In this document: positions 17,528-25,976 of the stretch, piece after piece | Layout: each line of letters opens with the position of its first letter | Numbering within the stretch: the stretch's first letter is position 1 | Assembly (NCBI RefSeq): GCF_018860365.1 | Contig: NZ_JAHKPO010000002.1 | Span: forward strand, 1 to 59,953 | Direction of reading: 5' to 3' | DNA length: 59,953 bases | Source: Arenibacter algicola | GTDB taxonomy: Bacteria > Bacteroidota > Bacteroidia > Flavobacteriales > Flavobacteriaceae | Made by a program: the position numbers and the translations under genes | Notes under the pieces: model-generated | The model's database searches: none | Seen by the model: only the letters and a program-made list of their open reading frames with translations | Told to the model about the DNA's origin: nothing

Positions 17528-18415
17528 ATGAAAAACATAGCAGTCATAGGAGCCGGAACAATGGGTAATGGCATTGCCCATGTAATTGCTCAAAACGGAT
17601 ATAAAACCAACCTTATAGATATTTCAGAGGAAGCTCTGGATAAGGGGCTTACGACCATAAGTAAAAATCTTGACAGAATGGTGGCCAAGGAGCTTATCAC
17701 AAAGGAGGATAAGAAATCTACTTTGAAAAACATAACTCCCCATACCACAATGGCAGAGGGGGTCAAGAAGGTAGACTTGGTAATTGAGGCCGCAACGGAA
17801 AACACAGCCCTTAAATTAAAAATCTTTCGGGAATTGGACGCTATCTGCGAACCCACGACCATTTTGGCGACCAACACCTCCTCCATTTCCATAACCCAGA
17901 TTGCAGCCGCCACCAAAAGAGCGGACAAGGTTATTGGAATGCACTTTATGAATCCCGTACCTATCATGCAATTGGTAGAGGTAATAAGGGGCTACAACAC
18001 CTCTGATGAAGTTACCAAAACCATCATGGATCTGTCCACGAAATTAGGAAAAACACCAACGGAAGTCAATGACTACCCTGGTTTTGTTGCCAACCGAATT
18101 TTAATGCCCATGATCAATGAAGCTGTAGAGACCTTATACCATAAAGTTGCAGGGGTTACCGAGATCGACACGGTCATGAAATTAGGGATGGCCCACCCAA
18201 TGGGTCCATTGCAGCTTGCAGATTTTATTGGCCTGGATGTTTGTTTATCCATTTTAAATGTAATGTACGACGGCTTCAAAAACCCAAAATATGCACCCTG
18301 CCCCCTATTGGTAAATATGGTAACTGCCGGAAAATTAGGTGTTAAATCCGGGGAAGGTTTCTATGATTATTCGGAATCCCGTAAGGCCGAGAAGGTATCC
18401 AAACAATTTAATTAG
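17528..18415 (+). CDS. 3-hydroxybutyryl-CoA / 3-hydroxyacyl-CoA dehydrogenase
   Basis: The enzyme interconverts 3-hydroxyacyl-CoA and 3-oxoacyl-CoA with NAD(P), in short-chain fatty acid, butanoate or aromatic acid metabolism. The 295-residue stand-alone form has the dinucleotide site IGAGTMGNGIAHVIAQNG near the N terminus, NTSSISITQIA, the catalytic His in GMHFMNPVP, and the C-terminal domain with YPGFVANRIL and DFIGLDVCL. Length and layout match Hbd/PaaH rather than the fused FadB type. No thiolase or crotonase adjoins, so the pathway is not fixed by context. Confidence 0.94.
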   Translation: MKNIAVIGAGTMGNGIAHVIAQNGYKTNLIDISEEALDKGLTTISKNLDRMVAKELITKEDKKSTLKNITPHTTMAEGVKKVDLVIEAATENTALKLKIFRELDAICEPTTILATNTSSISITQIAAATKRADKVIGMHFMNPVPIMQLVEVIRGYNTSDEVTKTIMDLSTKLGKTPTEVNDYPGFVANRILMPMINEAVETLYHKVAGVTEIDTVMKLGMAHPMGPLQLADFIGLDVCLSILNVMYDGFKNPKYAPCPLLVNMVTAGKLGVKSGEGFYDYSESRKAEKVSKQFN

Positions 18416-18422
18416 TAGTCCA

Positions 18423-18452
18423 TTGTGCTTGTTTACTTCAACCATAAATTTG
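18423..18452 (+). promoter_or_regulatory. Promoter of the YggS gene (TTG-N19-TAAATTTG)
   Basis: TTG at 18423-18425 and TAAATTTG at 18445-18452 with exactly 19 bases between match the Bacteroidota consensus. The predicted leader to the ATG at 18500 is about 40 bases. Confidence 0.55.
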
Positions 18453-18499
18453 ATGTAGCAAATGAGCCTAGTGTAAATGAATACCAAAAAAACAATTGA

Positions 18500-19153
18500 A
18501 TGTCCATTAAAGATAATTTAAAAACAATCAAGGAATCGCTTACACCCCACGTTACATTGGTCGCCGTTTCCAAAACCAAGCCCATAGCAGATATCGAAGA
18601 AGCTTACGCTGCCGGACAAAGGGTTTTTGGCGAAAATAAAATCCAGGAAATGACAGAGAAGCAGGAAGTGCTTCCCAAGGATATTGAGTGGCACATGATA
18701 GGCCATATACAGCGCAACAAGGTTAAGTATATGGCAGAATATGTGGCGCTTATACACGGAGTGGACAGCCTAAAGCTGTTGAAGGAAATAAACAAACAAG
18801 CCAAAAAACATAACAGGGTTATTCCCTGCCTTCTGCAGATCCACATTGCCGAGGAGGACACCAAGTTTGGTTTTGACGAGAATGACCTCAACGAATTGAT
18901 CGCCTCCAGTGACCTTGAGCAACTTACCAACATTAAGATAGTTGGACTAATGGGAATGGCCACCTTTACGGACAATAGTCAACAAATCAGGAAGGAATTC
19001 AAACGCCTTAAAGATTTATTTGAAAAAACCAAATTGGCGTTCCCAGATCTCTCGCAATTATCCATGGGAATGAGTGGTGATTATAAGATCGCAATAGAGG
19101 AAGGCAGTACCATGATACGAGTGGGAAGTAGCATTTTTGGATCTAGAAATTAG
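18500..19153 (+). CDS. YggS-family PLP homeostasis protein
   Basis: A 217-residue single-domain protein of the YggS/PLPBP family (alanine-racemase-like TIM barrel). It binds PLP and buffers its supply to apoenzymes, without known catalysis. Visible marks: LVAVSKTKP, whose Lys binds PLP; FGENKIQEM; WHMIGHIQRNK; LMGMATF; and LSMGMSGDYKIAIEEGSTMIRVG split around the phosphate site. It has its own promoter and is followed 71 bases later by the fusion nuclease, which has its own -7 box. The assignment is secure; the physiological effect is general. Confidence 0.95.
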   Translation: MSIKDNLKTIKESLTPHVTLVAVSKTKPIADIEEAYAAGQRVFGENKIQEMTEKQEVLPKDIEWHMIGHIQRNKVKYMAEYVALIHGVDSLKLLKEINKQAKKHNRVIPCLLQIHIAEEDTKFGFDENDLNELIASSDLEQLTNIKIVGLMGMATFTDNSQQIRKEFKRLKDLFEKTKLAFPDLSQLSMGMSGDYKIAIEEGSTMIRVGSSIFGSRN

Positions 19154-19189
19154 CGCTCAACCTTGCTATTTCTTTGACGGGAGAATACG

Positions 19190-19197
19190 TATCTTTG
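19190..19197 (+). promoter_or_regulatory. Candidate -7 box for the fusion nuclease operon
   Basis: TATCTTTG matches TAnnTTTG, 27 bases before the ATG at 19225. A TTG at 19163-19165 is 24 bases upstream of it. Confidence 0.4.
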
Positions 19198-19224
19198 TTT
19201 AGTAATCTGAATTAGAAATATTAC

Positions 19225-20592
19225 ATGTACGTCATATTAGATATTGAAACCACAGGAGGAAAATACAATGAAGAAGGGGTTACGGAAATTGCTATCCACA
19301 AATTTGACGGGCATAAAGTAGTGGATCAGTTCATTAGCCTGGTAAACCCTGAAAAGGAAATCCAACCCTTTGTAGTTAATCTTACCGGCATTAACAACAA
19401 CATGCTTCGCACCGCTCCTAAATTCTATGAAGTTGCCAAACGCATTGTGGAAATAACGGAAGATGCTGTAATTGTTGCCCATAATGCCCAGTTCGACTAT
19501 CGGATTTTGAGAACCGAATTCAGGAGGTTGGGTTTTAATTTTGAACGCAAGACGCTCTGTACCGTTGAACTAGCCAAGCAATTATTACCGGATGCCGAAT
19601 CGTATAGTCTGGGCAAACTAGTGCGGTCTCTAGGGATTCCTGTAAGTGACCGTCATAGAGCCAATGGAGATGCCCTTGCTACCTTACAACTATTTAAACT
19701 ATTACTCTCAAAAGATCTGGACAAAACTATTTTTAAAAGCGTTCTAAGAACGGAGACACAAGGGGAATTATCGCCAAGACAGCTGGATATGGTAGATGAG
19801 TTACCCTCGGAAACAGGGGTCTACTACCTACACAATAAGGACGGTGATATTATTTTGTTGGGAAAAAGTAGCAACATTAAAAAAAGGGTCAATCAGCATT
19901 TTACCAATAATAGTCCAAAGGCCAGAAGAATTCAGAAAGAAACAAAAAGGGTTTCTTACGAAAAAACGGGCAATGAATTGGCAGCCTTATTAAAAGAGAA
20001 TGCGGAATTATTGAGGAACAAGCCCAAATACAATACCCACTATAAGAAAAGGCTGTTTTCGCATGGCATTTATCAATCGAACAACCAGGACGGCTATATT
20101 ACATTGATAGCAGAGGTAATAAATCCTAAAAAAAAGGCAGTAGCTACCTTTAATAGCCTTCAGGGCGCAGAGAATTTTCTACACAGCCTCAGGGAAGAGT
20201 TTCAATTGTGCAATAAAATAAATGGGCTTTCACAGGCCAAGATGCATTGCTCCCATTATGAGGATAAAAGTTGCCTTGGAGGATGCATAAACAAAGAGCC
20301 GGTAGAGGCCTATAATGCAAGGGTAATGCAAGCTATTGACAAGTACAGTTTCTCAAAAAAGAACATTTTAATTATGGATAAGGGCAGGGAAATTGGCGAG
20401 CGGTGTGGAATTGAGATTAAAGATGGGGTTTTTAAAGGCCTTGGCTATTTTAATTTAAACCATCAAATCAATAATATTCATATCTTGGAATCCATAATAA
20501 CACCCATGGAAGGAAATGAAAACACGACCCATATTATTTCCTCTTATCTAAGAAAAAAAAAGGTCCTAAAAATTATAGAGCTAAAACAGTAA
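19225..20592 (+). CDS. DnaQ-like exonuclease fused to UvrC N-terminal (GIY-YIG) domain
   Basis: A 455-residue fusion. Residues 1-165 are a DEDDh 3'-5' exonuclease like the DNA polymerase III epsilon subunit: ILDIETTG (Asp5, Glu7), HNAQFDYRIL and HRANGDALAT. From about 190, a GIY-YIG nuclease begins TGVYYLHN, continues LLGKSSNIKKRVNQHF, and resembles the 3'-side incision module of UvrC and Cho. Four cysteines (329, 342, 350, 354) match the spacing of the UvrC iron-sulfur site (C-x11-12-C-x7-C-x3-C). UvrC's UvrB-binding and C-terminal RNase H-like parts are absent. It probably processes damaged DNA. Three more genes follow with almost no gaps. Confidence 0.88.
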   Translation: MYVILDIETTGGKYNEEGVTEIAIHKFDGHKVVDQFISLVNPEKEIQPFVVNLTGINNNMLRTAPKFYEVAKRIVEITEDAVIVAHNAQFDYRILRTEFRRLGFNFERKTLCTVELAKQLLPDAESYSLGKLVRSLGIPVSDRHRANGDALATLQLFKLLLSKDLDKTIFKSVLRTETQGELSPRQLDMVDELPSETGVYYLHNKDGDIILLGKSSNIKKRVNQHFTNNSPKARRIQKETKRVSYEKTGNELAALLKENAELLRNKPKYNTHYKKRLFSHGIYQSNNQDGYITLIAEVINPKKKAVATFNSLQGAENFLHSLREEFQLCNKINGLSQAKMHCSHYEDKSCLGGCINKEPVEAYNARVMQAIDKYSFSKKNILIMDKGREIGERCGIEIKDGVFKGLGYFNLNHQINNIHILESIITPMEGNENTTHIISSYLRKKKVLKIIELKQ

Positions 20593-20595
20593 ACT

Positions 20596-21423
20596 TTGAA
20601 AATTAAAAAAAGTTGGAAAAATAAGATCCATGAAGTAATCTACGGGACCCATACCCCTGCGGGAAGACTTTTTGATATCCTTTTGCTCATTTTGATTGTG
20701 TATAGTGTTATCATCGTAATGCTGGAGAGCATTCCTACATTCGATGTAAAGCACCATAAATTTCTAAACTATTCGGAATGGACGGTGACCATACTTTTTT
20801 CCATAGAGTACATTTTGCGAATTGTTTCCATAAATCGGCCTAAAAAATATATTCTAAGTTTTTTTGGTGTGGTTGACCTACTTTCCACCATTCCAAAATA
20901 TCTTTCGCTTTTCCTAGTAGGTTCCCAGTACATAACAGCCTTTCGAATCTTAAGATTGTTAAGGGTATTTAGAATTTTAAAGCTGGTCCGCTTCGTAGGG
21001 GAGTCCAACAAACTTGTAAGGGCCTTGAATGCCAGTAGAACAAAAATATTTGTTTTTGTTTTCTTTGTCATTGTCATATCCGTTTTATTGGGAACGGTAA
21101 TGTACATCGTAGAAGGTCCTACCCATGGCTTTACCAGTATTCCCCACAGTGTTTATTGGACCATTGTTACCCTAACCACAGTAGGTTATGGGGATATTTC
21201 ACCTGAAACGCCCTTAGGGCAATTTATTGCCACCTTGATCATGATAATTGGTTATGGGGTAATAGCAGTACCAACTGGAATAGTATCGGCCGAATATACT
21301 TCCGGAGTCATCAACAAAAAAGATATAGACACTGACAGAACCTGTCCGGATTGCGGTACTGAAATCATACGCATTGACGCCCATTACTGCAGGCAATGTG
21401 GACATAGATTAAGTGATGATTAA
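20596..21423 (+). CDS. Voltage-gated-type potassium channel with C-terminal zinc ribbon
   Basis: The 275-residue protein has the six-transmembrane channel layout: S1 near 26-45, an arginine-bearing S4 (FRILRLLRVFRILKLVRF), the selectivity filter TVGYGD at 195-200 (potassium type) and a final pore helix. After the last membrane segment come about 30 cytoplasmic residues ending in a zinc ribbon, Cys250/Cys253 and Cys265/Cys268. The start is a TTG three bases after the upstream stop; no ATG occurs before S1. The last base of its stop codon is the first of miaA's ATG. How the ribbon affects gating is unknown. Confidence 0.86.
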   Translation: MKIKKSWKNKIHEVIYGTHTPAGRLFDILLLILIVYSVIIVMLESIPTFDVKHHKFLNYSEWTVTILFSIEYILRIVSINRPKKYILSFFGVVDLLSTIPKYLSLFLVGSQYITAFRILRLLRVFRILKLVRFVGESNKLVRALNASRTKIFVFVFFVIVISVLLGTVMYIVEGPTHGFTSIPHSVYWTIVTLTTVGYGDISPETPLGQFIATLIMIIGYGVIAVPTGIVSAEYTSGVINKKDIDTDRTCPDCGTEIIRIDAHYCRQCGHRLSDD

Positions 21424-22334
21424 TGAATAAAAAAAATCTTATTTCCATTGTTGGACCCACTGCGATAGGAAAGACGACCTTGGCCATTGCCCTGGCCAAA
21501 CATTACAAAACAGAGATCATTTCTGCCGATTCCCGACAGTTTTACAAAGAAATGTCCATTGGGACCGCTGTACCATCCCCAGAAGAATTAGCAAGTGTTC
21601 CGCATAATTTTATTCAGCACAAAAGTATTTTTGAAGAATACACCGTAGGAGATTTTGAAAGGGAAGCTATAGAAAAACTGGCAACCCTTTTCCTGGATAA
21701 CGACATTGTTGTCATGGTAGGCGGAAGCGGTCTATATGTTGACGCCATTAAAGACGGACTGGATACTTTTCCCGCAATAGATCCTGAAATCCGGGAAACA
21801 CTGAACCAAACCTTGAAAACCGAAGGCATTTTAAGCCTTCAGGAAAGGCTTAAAGTTCTGGACCGGGATTATTACGACCAGGTAGACCTAAATAACCCAC
21901 ATAGGCTTATTAGGGCCCTGGAGGTGTGTATTGGTTCAGGACTCCCCTACACCTCCTTCCTAAATCAAAAAAAACCCGAACGGAATTTCAATACCATTAC
22001 CATAGCCATAAATGCGGAAAGGGAGATCATCTACGACCGTATAAACCAAAGAGTGGATATAATGTTGGAACAGGGTCTTTTGGAAGAGGTAGCGTCCCTA
22101 AAAGAACAACAGACCCTGAATGCGTTGCAAACTGTAGGTTATAGGGAATTATTTAGTTATTTTAAGGGGGATTTTGATCTGGATACGGCTATTGCCGAAA
22201 TAAAGAAAAACACCAGAAGGTTTGCAAAAAGGCAATTGACATGGTTACGAAAAAAAGAGGATATTCTTTGGGTCGATTATAAATACGACCTAAACGAGAT
22301 TTTGGAGAAGATAGAACAAGAACGCAATAGATAA
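21423..22334 (+). CDS. miaA: tRNA dimethylallyltransferase MiaA
   Basis: MiaA adds the dimethylallyl group to N6 of A37 in tRNAs reading UNN codons, the first step to ms2i6A. The 303 residues include the P-loop GPTAIGKTTLA, the diphosphate block SADSRQFYKEM, the signature VGGSGLYVDAI and PHRLIRALEV. The ATG shares one base with the channel stop (TAATG) and its own stop overlaps the next start the same way, so all are translated from one message. The protein is normal in length with no missing motif. Confidence 0.96.
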   Translation: MNKKNLISIVGPTAIGKTTLAIALAKHYKTEIISADSRQFYKEMSIGTAVPSPEELASVPHNFIQHKSIFEEYTVGDFEREAIEKLATLFLDNDIVVMVGGSGLYVDAIKDGLDTFPAIDPEIRETLNQTLKTEGILSLQERLKVLDRDYYDQVDLNNPHRLIRALEVCIGSGLPYTSFLNQKKPERNFNTITIAINAEREIIYDRINQRVDIMLEQGLLEEVASLKEQQTLNALQTVGYRELFSYFKGDFDLDTAIAEIKKNTRRFAKRQLTWLRKKEDILWVDYKYDLNEILEKIEQERNR

Positions 22335-22834
22335 TGACTTTAACCAATAAAAACATTCTATTTGTAATTGGGGTTTCCGGCACGGGAAAATCTACCATAG
22401 CGCAATTGTTGGCGGAAAAACTGAACCTACCATTTTTTGATGGGGACGATTTTCATTCGGAAGCCAACATAAAAAAAATGTCCAATAAAATCCCGTTGAC
22501 CGACGAGGACCGGTATGAGTGGCTGGTAACCCTGAACAAATTGGCCGTGGACAACCAAGAAACAGGAGCTGTCATTGTCTGCTCCGCCTTGAAGGAATCC
22601 TACAGAAAAATACTTGAAAATAAAATTGAAGAGAAGGTAGTGTGGATTTCCCTGGAAAGTTCCTTTGAATTGCTATTGGAACGCCTACAAAAACGCAAGG
22701 GCCATTTTATGCCTGCCGAATTATTACGGTCCCAACTGGACACTTTTGAACCTCCAACCAAGGCTATAAAAATATCGATAGAACCCAGTCCCCAAGAAAT
22801 TGTGGACCAAATATTAAGGGAATACCGGAACTAA
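22334..22834 (+). CDS. gntK: Gluconokinase
   Basis: A 166-residue kinase of the GntK type that phosphorylates D-gluconate to 6-phosphogluconate. It carries the P-loop GVSGTGKSTIA, the substrate block FFDGDDFHSEANIKKMSNK, the lid-region ALKESYRKIL, and GHFMPAELLRSQLDTFEPP, all typical of the small thermoresistant gluconokinase group. It begins one base inside the miaA stop and is the last gene of the operon. A GntP-type gluconate permease occurs about 21 kb away at 43314, which could supply the substrate, though the two are not physically linked. Confidence 0.92.
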   Translation: MTLTNKNILFVIGVSGTGKSTIAQLLAEKLNLPFFDGDDFHSEANIKKMSNKIPLTDEDRYEWLVTLNKLAVDNQETGAVIVCSALKESYRKILENKIEEKVVWISLESSFELLLERLQKRKGHFMPAELLRSQLDTFEPPTKAIKISIEPSPQEIVDQILREYRN

Positions 22835-22970
22835 TAGTTTTGAACGCTAGAGCAGACCCAAGAGTCCTGATTTAAAACCAAAAACCACATCTTTTTTTGT
22901 TCAGGGTTCGTTCTACCAACACCTTTAAAAGAGCCTGCAGCTTTTAAAATAAGGGTCTAATAAAATAAAA

Positions 22971-22994
22971 AGCACCAAGAAAAATCCTGGTGCT
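22971..22994 (-). terminator. Terminator of the OmpR-type regulator gene
   Basis: AGCACCA (22971-22977) pairs with TGGTGCT (22988-22994). Read on the minus strand, the stem is followed by a T-rich run, so it ends the minus-strand two-component operon. A second small dyad, TTTAAAAG/CTTTTAAA at 22924-22948, might serve gntK from the other side. Confidence 0.6.
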
Positions 22995-23019
22995 CTAAAA
23001 AATTTTGGATATGAGGTGT

Positions 23020-23727
23020 TTACTCAGTTTTAACCACCAATCTAAACCCTTCTCCGTGGATATTCAATATCTCCACGTTTTCATCTTTTTTAAGATATTT
23101 ACGCAATTTGGCAATATAGACGTCCATACTGCGGGAAGTAAAATAATTATCATCCCTCCAAATTTTGGTCAAGGCCAACTCCCTGGGCATTAAATCGTTC
23201 TCGTGCAAAGCCAAAAGTCTAAGCAACTCATTTTCCTTAGGAGAGAGTTTAATGGCATCTTCATCTTTGAATTTCAAGAACCTAAGCTTGGAATTCAATT
23301 GAAAACCACCAATTGTAAATTCAAATTGTTTACTGTCCGCTAACGAACTGGAAGACTTTCTTTGAATTATAGCTTTAAGTTTCATCAATAGTACTTCCGA
23401 ATCAAAAGGCTTGTTCAAATAATCATCGGCACCGGCTTTATATCCTTTAAGGACATCCTCTTTCATAGTCTTGGCCGTAAGAAAAACGATGGGTACGTTT
23501 TCGTTCTTTTCACGGATTTCCTTGGCTAGGGTAAAGCCATCCTTATAAGGCATCATTACATCCAAGATACAGACATCGAAATTGTCTTTCTTAAATTTTT
23601 CAAAACCTTCCATTCCGTTTTTTGCCAACGTAACGTCAAAATCGTTCATTGCCAAGTAATCTTTAAGTACAATTCCAAAATTGGGATCGTCCTCTACGAG
23701 TAATATTTTCTTATCTACTGTTTCCAT
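23020..23727 (-). CDS. Response regulator, OmpR/PhoB family
   Basis: A 235-residue regulator. The receiver domain has Glu12/Asp13/Asp14, the phospho-acceptor Asp56 in CILDVMMP, and FLTAKTM with the conserved lysine. Residues about 140-235 form the winged-helix DNA-binding domain (LSPKENELLRLLA, SRSMDVYIAKLRKYL). It starts 6 bases after the kinase stop, so the two form an operon. The pair resembles RprXY of Bacteroidetes in organisation, but orthology is not proven. Targets are unknown. Confidence 0.93.
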   Translation of the reverse strand: METVDKKILLVEDDPNFGIVLKDYLAMNDFDVTLAKNGMEGFEKFKKDNFDVCILDVMMPYKDGFTLAKEIREKNENVPIVFLTAKTMKEDVLKGYKAGADDYLNKPFDSEVLLMKLKAIIQRKSSSSLADSKQFEFTIGGFQLNSKLRFLKFKDEDAIKLSPKENELLRLLALHENDLMPRELALTKIWRDDNYFTSRSMDVYIAKLRKYLKKDENVEILNIHGEGFRLVVKTE

Positions 23728-23733
23728 TATTGT

Positions 23734-25308
23734 TTAAATTAAAGGTAGTTTTATATAAAAAGTGCTTCCTTTTCCTTTTTCACTTTCTGCATAAACCTCA
23801 CCTTGATGATCATCAACTATTTTTTTTACGTAAGCGAGCCCTAAACCGTGCCCCTTAACATTGTGTATATCTCCTGTATGTTCCCTATAGAACTTTTCAA
23901 AAACCTTTTTTAGTACCGCCTTGCTCATTCCAGCTCCCTGATCCTGTATTTTTATAATGATATAATTCCCGACCACTTCGGTAAAAACATCAATCTTGGG
24001 CGCTTCTGGCGAATATTTCACAGCATTGTCCAATATATTCACAATAACATTGGTAAAATGCATCTCATTGGCCAATACCTCTGAGCGTTCCGCCTTTAAA
24101 TGAGGCTTAATATATCCTCCCCTATCTGCAACTATAAGCTCTACATGGGTAATGGCATCTTCTATTATGTCGTGCACATCTGCCCTATCCTTACTAATAT
24201 CCAACTGATTTTTTTCCAACTTGGATATCCGCAATACATTTTCCACCTGCGCGTGCATTCTCTTGTTTTCGTCCCTTATCATTTGCAAATAGCGCAGCAC
24301 CTTCTCCTTGTCATCTATAATCTTCGGATTCTTTATTGCTTCAACAGCCAAGTTTATTGTAGCAATTGGAGTTTTAAACTCATGCGTCATATTATTGATA
24401 AAGTCCGATTTAATCTCGGAAATCTGCTTTTGTTTTATCAACTGATAGATAGCACTGGAATAGGCCACCACTATAACCAAGGTAAATGTCAGGGACAAAA
24501 TTGCCATTCCAAGAATGGACTGTATAAGGAACCTTTTCTTTTTGGGAAAGGTCAACAAAAGGGAAAAATTGGTATTCCCTTCACTGTCCTTAAACAAAGG
24601 AGCCTTATAAAGTGTGGTCTCTGAAAACTTGAATTTTTTGGATTTCACCTTAGTCGGCAGTCCCTTACTATAAACCCCATATTCATAGTCTATATCTATG
24701 CCCCTATTTTTGAGTTCCCTCCCAAGAAACAGTTCTATTTCTTGTTTGGATACGCGTTTATGGATGGACCTGGATTTGGCCTGCTCCCTAAAAACATCAT
24801 CCAATGCCGCCTTATCAATAGAGGAAAGTCCTCCGATTTTCTCAAGCTTTTGGACAGGTGTCAAGGAATATTGCCTGCCGTCCAGACCAAAATCTTCTTT
24901 GTAGATTTCTGTAGTTCTGGTGCTGGTGATATTCCTAAAGGTTGTGGTGTCCAAGCCTATATCAAAGAACGTAGATGCCATATTGTAATCCTCCTCCAAA
25001 ATACCATGGGTATAAAACCGTATTTCATTGGAATTAATATCACGATCAAAAAAGAAAAAATTCTTAAGATGGGTAGCCTTTGGCTTTCCAATACTATCCT
25101 TAAGTTTGTAAAACTCGTTAAGATAATCCTGTACCTCCCGCTTTTCAATATTCTCTACAACCCTACTCAAAATTTGGTTGATGGTGTTTGAAAATTGTTC
25201 TTCCTTGTCCGCTACCGATTTATTTATCCAATAACTCTGAACAAAGATGATTCCTATTAGGGAAAGGCTCATTAAGACTACCAAAAGACCAAATAACCTC
25301 TTATTCAT
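23734..25308 (-). CDS. Sensor histidine kinase, two membrane segments
   Basis: A 524-residue inner-membrane kinase. Membrane segments at about 6-27 and 262-284 enclose a periplasmic sensor domain of roughly 235 residues with no recognised fold. The HisKA domain follows with His309 in NNMTHEFKTPIATI. The ATPase domain has NILDNAVKYSPE (N box), IQDQGAGM (G1) and GHGLGLAYVKKI (G2). The response regulator is directly downstream. A -7 box at 25316-25323 lies just before the ATG, so the pair is probably transcribed apart from upstream coaE. Confidence 0.93.
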   Translation of the reverse strand: MNKRLFGLLVVLMSLSLIGIIFVQSYWINKSVADKEEQFSNTINQILSRVVENIEKREVQDYLNEFYKLKDSIGKPKATHLKNFFFFDRDINSNEIRFYTHGILEEDYNMASTFFDIGLDTTTFRNITSTRTTEIYKEDFGLDGRQYSLTPVQKLEKIGGLSSIDKAALDDVFREQAKSRSIHKRVSKQEIELFLGRELKNRGIDIDYEYGVYSKGLPTKVKSKKFKFSETTLYKAPLFKDSEGNTNFSLLLTFPKKKRFLIQSILGMAILSLTFTLVIVVAYSSAIYQLIKQKQISEIKSDFINNMTHEFKTPIATINLAVEAIKNPKIIDDKEKVLRYLQMIRDENKRMHAQVENVLRISKLEKNQLDISKDRADVHDIIEDAITHVELIVADRGGYIKPHLKAERSEVLANEMHFTNVIVNILDNAVKYSPEAPKIDVFTEVVGNYIIIKIQDQGAGMSKAVLKKVFEKFYREHTGDIHNVKGHGLGLAYVKKIVDDHQGEVYAESEKGKGSTFYIKLPLI

Positions 25309-25315
25309 TTATTAA

Positions 25316-25323
25316 CAAAATTA
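25316..25323 (-). promoter_or_regulatory. Candidate -7 box for the kinase-regulator operon
   Basis: Minus-strand TAATTTTG matches TAnnTTTG, 7 bases before the kinase ATG. The closeness implies a very short or absent leader. Confidence 0.35.
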
Positions 25324-25388
25324 GAAATTTAACATTTAGCGAATTGCACGTTTAACCTAACCTTAACAAAAATGTTAAAATTTCGCGC

Positions 25389-25976
25389 TTAAGCCCTTAT
25401 TTTAAGTAATTTATGGTGAATTCGGGACACTTCCCTTTCCGTAGCCTCCAATCCAATATTTTCAATTATGAAGTCTGAAAACTTCTCTTTTTCACTATCT
25501 GGCCATTGATTATCTATACGTTGTATTACTGCTTCGGCCGTGATTCCATCCCTATCAACAACCCTTTGTATCCTGATGTCCCTTGGAGAGGTCACTAAAA
25601 TTATTTTATCATAAAGTTCCTTGGTCCCGTTTTCAAATATAATAGCTGCTTCCTGTATTACATAAGGGGCATTCTGTCGTTTGCACCAACTTTTAAAATG
25701 ACGTCTCACAGCAGGATGGACTATATTGTTGAGGCCCTGCAATAATTTCTTATCCTTGAACACGATTTTGGCGATATACTCCCTATTCAGCTCCCCTTCC
25801 AAATAACTCTCCTTGCCCAATAAGGTCTCAATATCCTTTTTAATCTTTTTTGAACGGGTCATTAAATTCTTTGCTTCCAGATCAGAATTATAGAGGGGCA
25901 CTCCCAATTTTTGAAACATGGCCCCCACAGTAGATTTTCCACTACCAATACCTCCTGTCAAGCCTACGATCATCAT
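25389..25976 (-). CDS. coaE: Dephospho-CoA kinase
   Basis: CoaE phosphorylates dephospho-CoA at the 3'-OH of ribose, the last step of coenzyme A synthesis. The 195-residue protein has the P-loop GLTGGIGSGKSTV at the start, the acceptor-site block YNSDLEAKN, and EAAIIFENG. The start codon overlaps the YbbR stop by 4 bases (ATGA), with two consecutive ATG codons available, so it is translationally coupled. Another CoA-pathway gene, coaBC, lies at 31785. Confidence 0.94.
   Translation of the reverse strand: MMIVGLTGGIGSGKSTVGAMFQKLGVPLYNSDLEAKNLMTRSKKIKKDIETLLGKESYLEGELNREYIAKIVFKDKKLLQGLNNIVHPAVRRHFKSWCKRQNAPYVIQEAAIIFENGTKELYDKIILVTSPRDIRIQRVVDRDGITAEAVIQRIDNQWPDSEKEKFSDFIIENIGLEATEREVSRIHHKLLKIRA

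Noticed and set aside
20596..22834. Channel-miaA-gntK overlap as a defence island
   Set aside because: Apart from the fusion nuclease the members are housekeeping genes with no mobile or toxin features.
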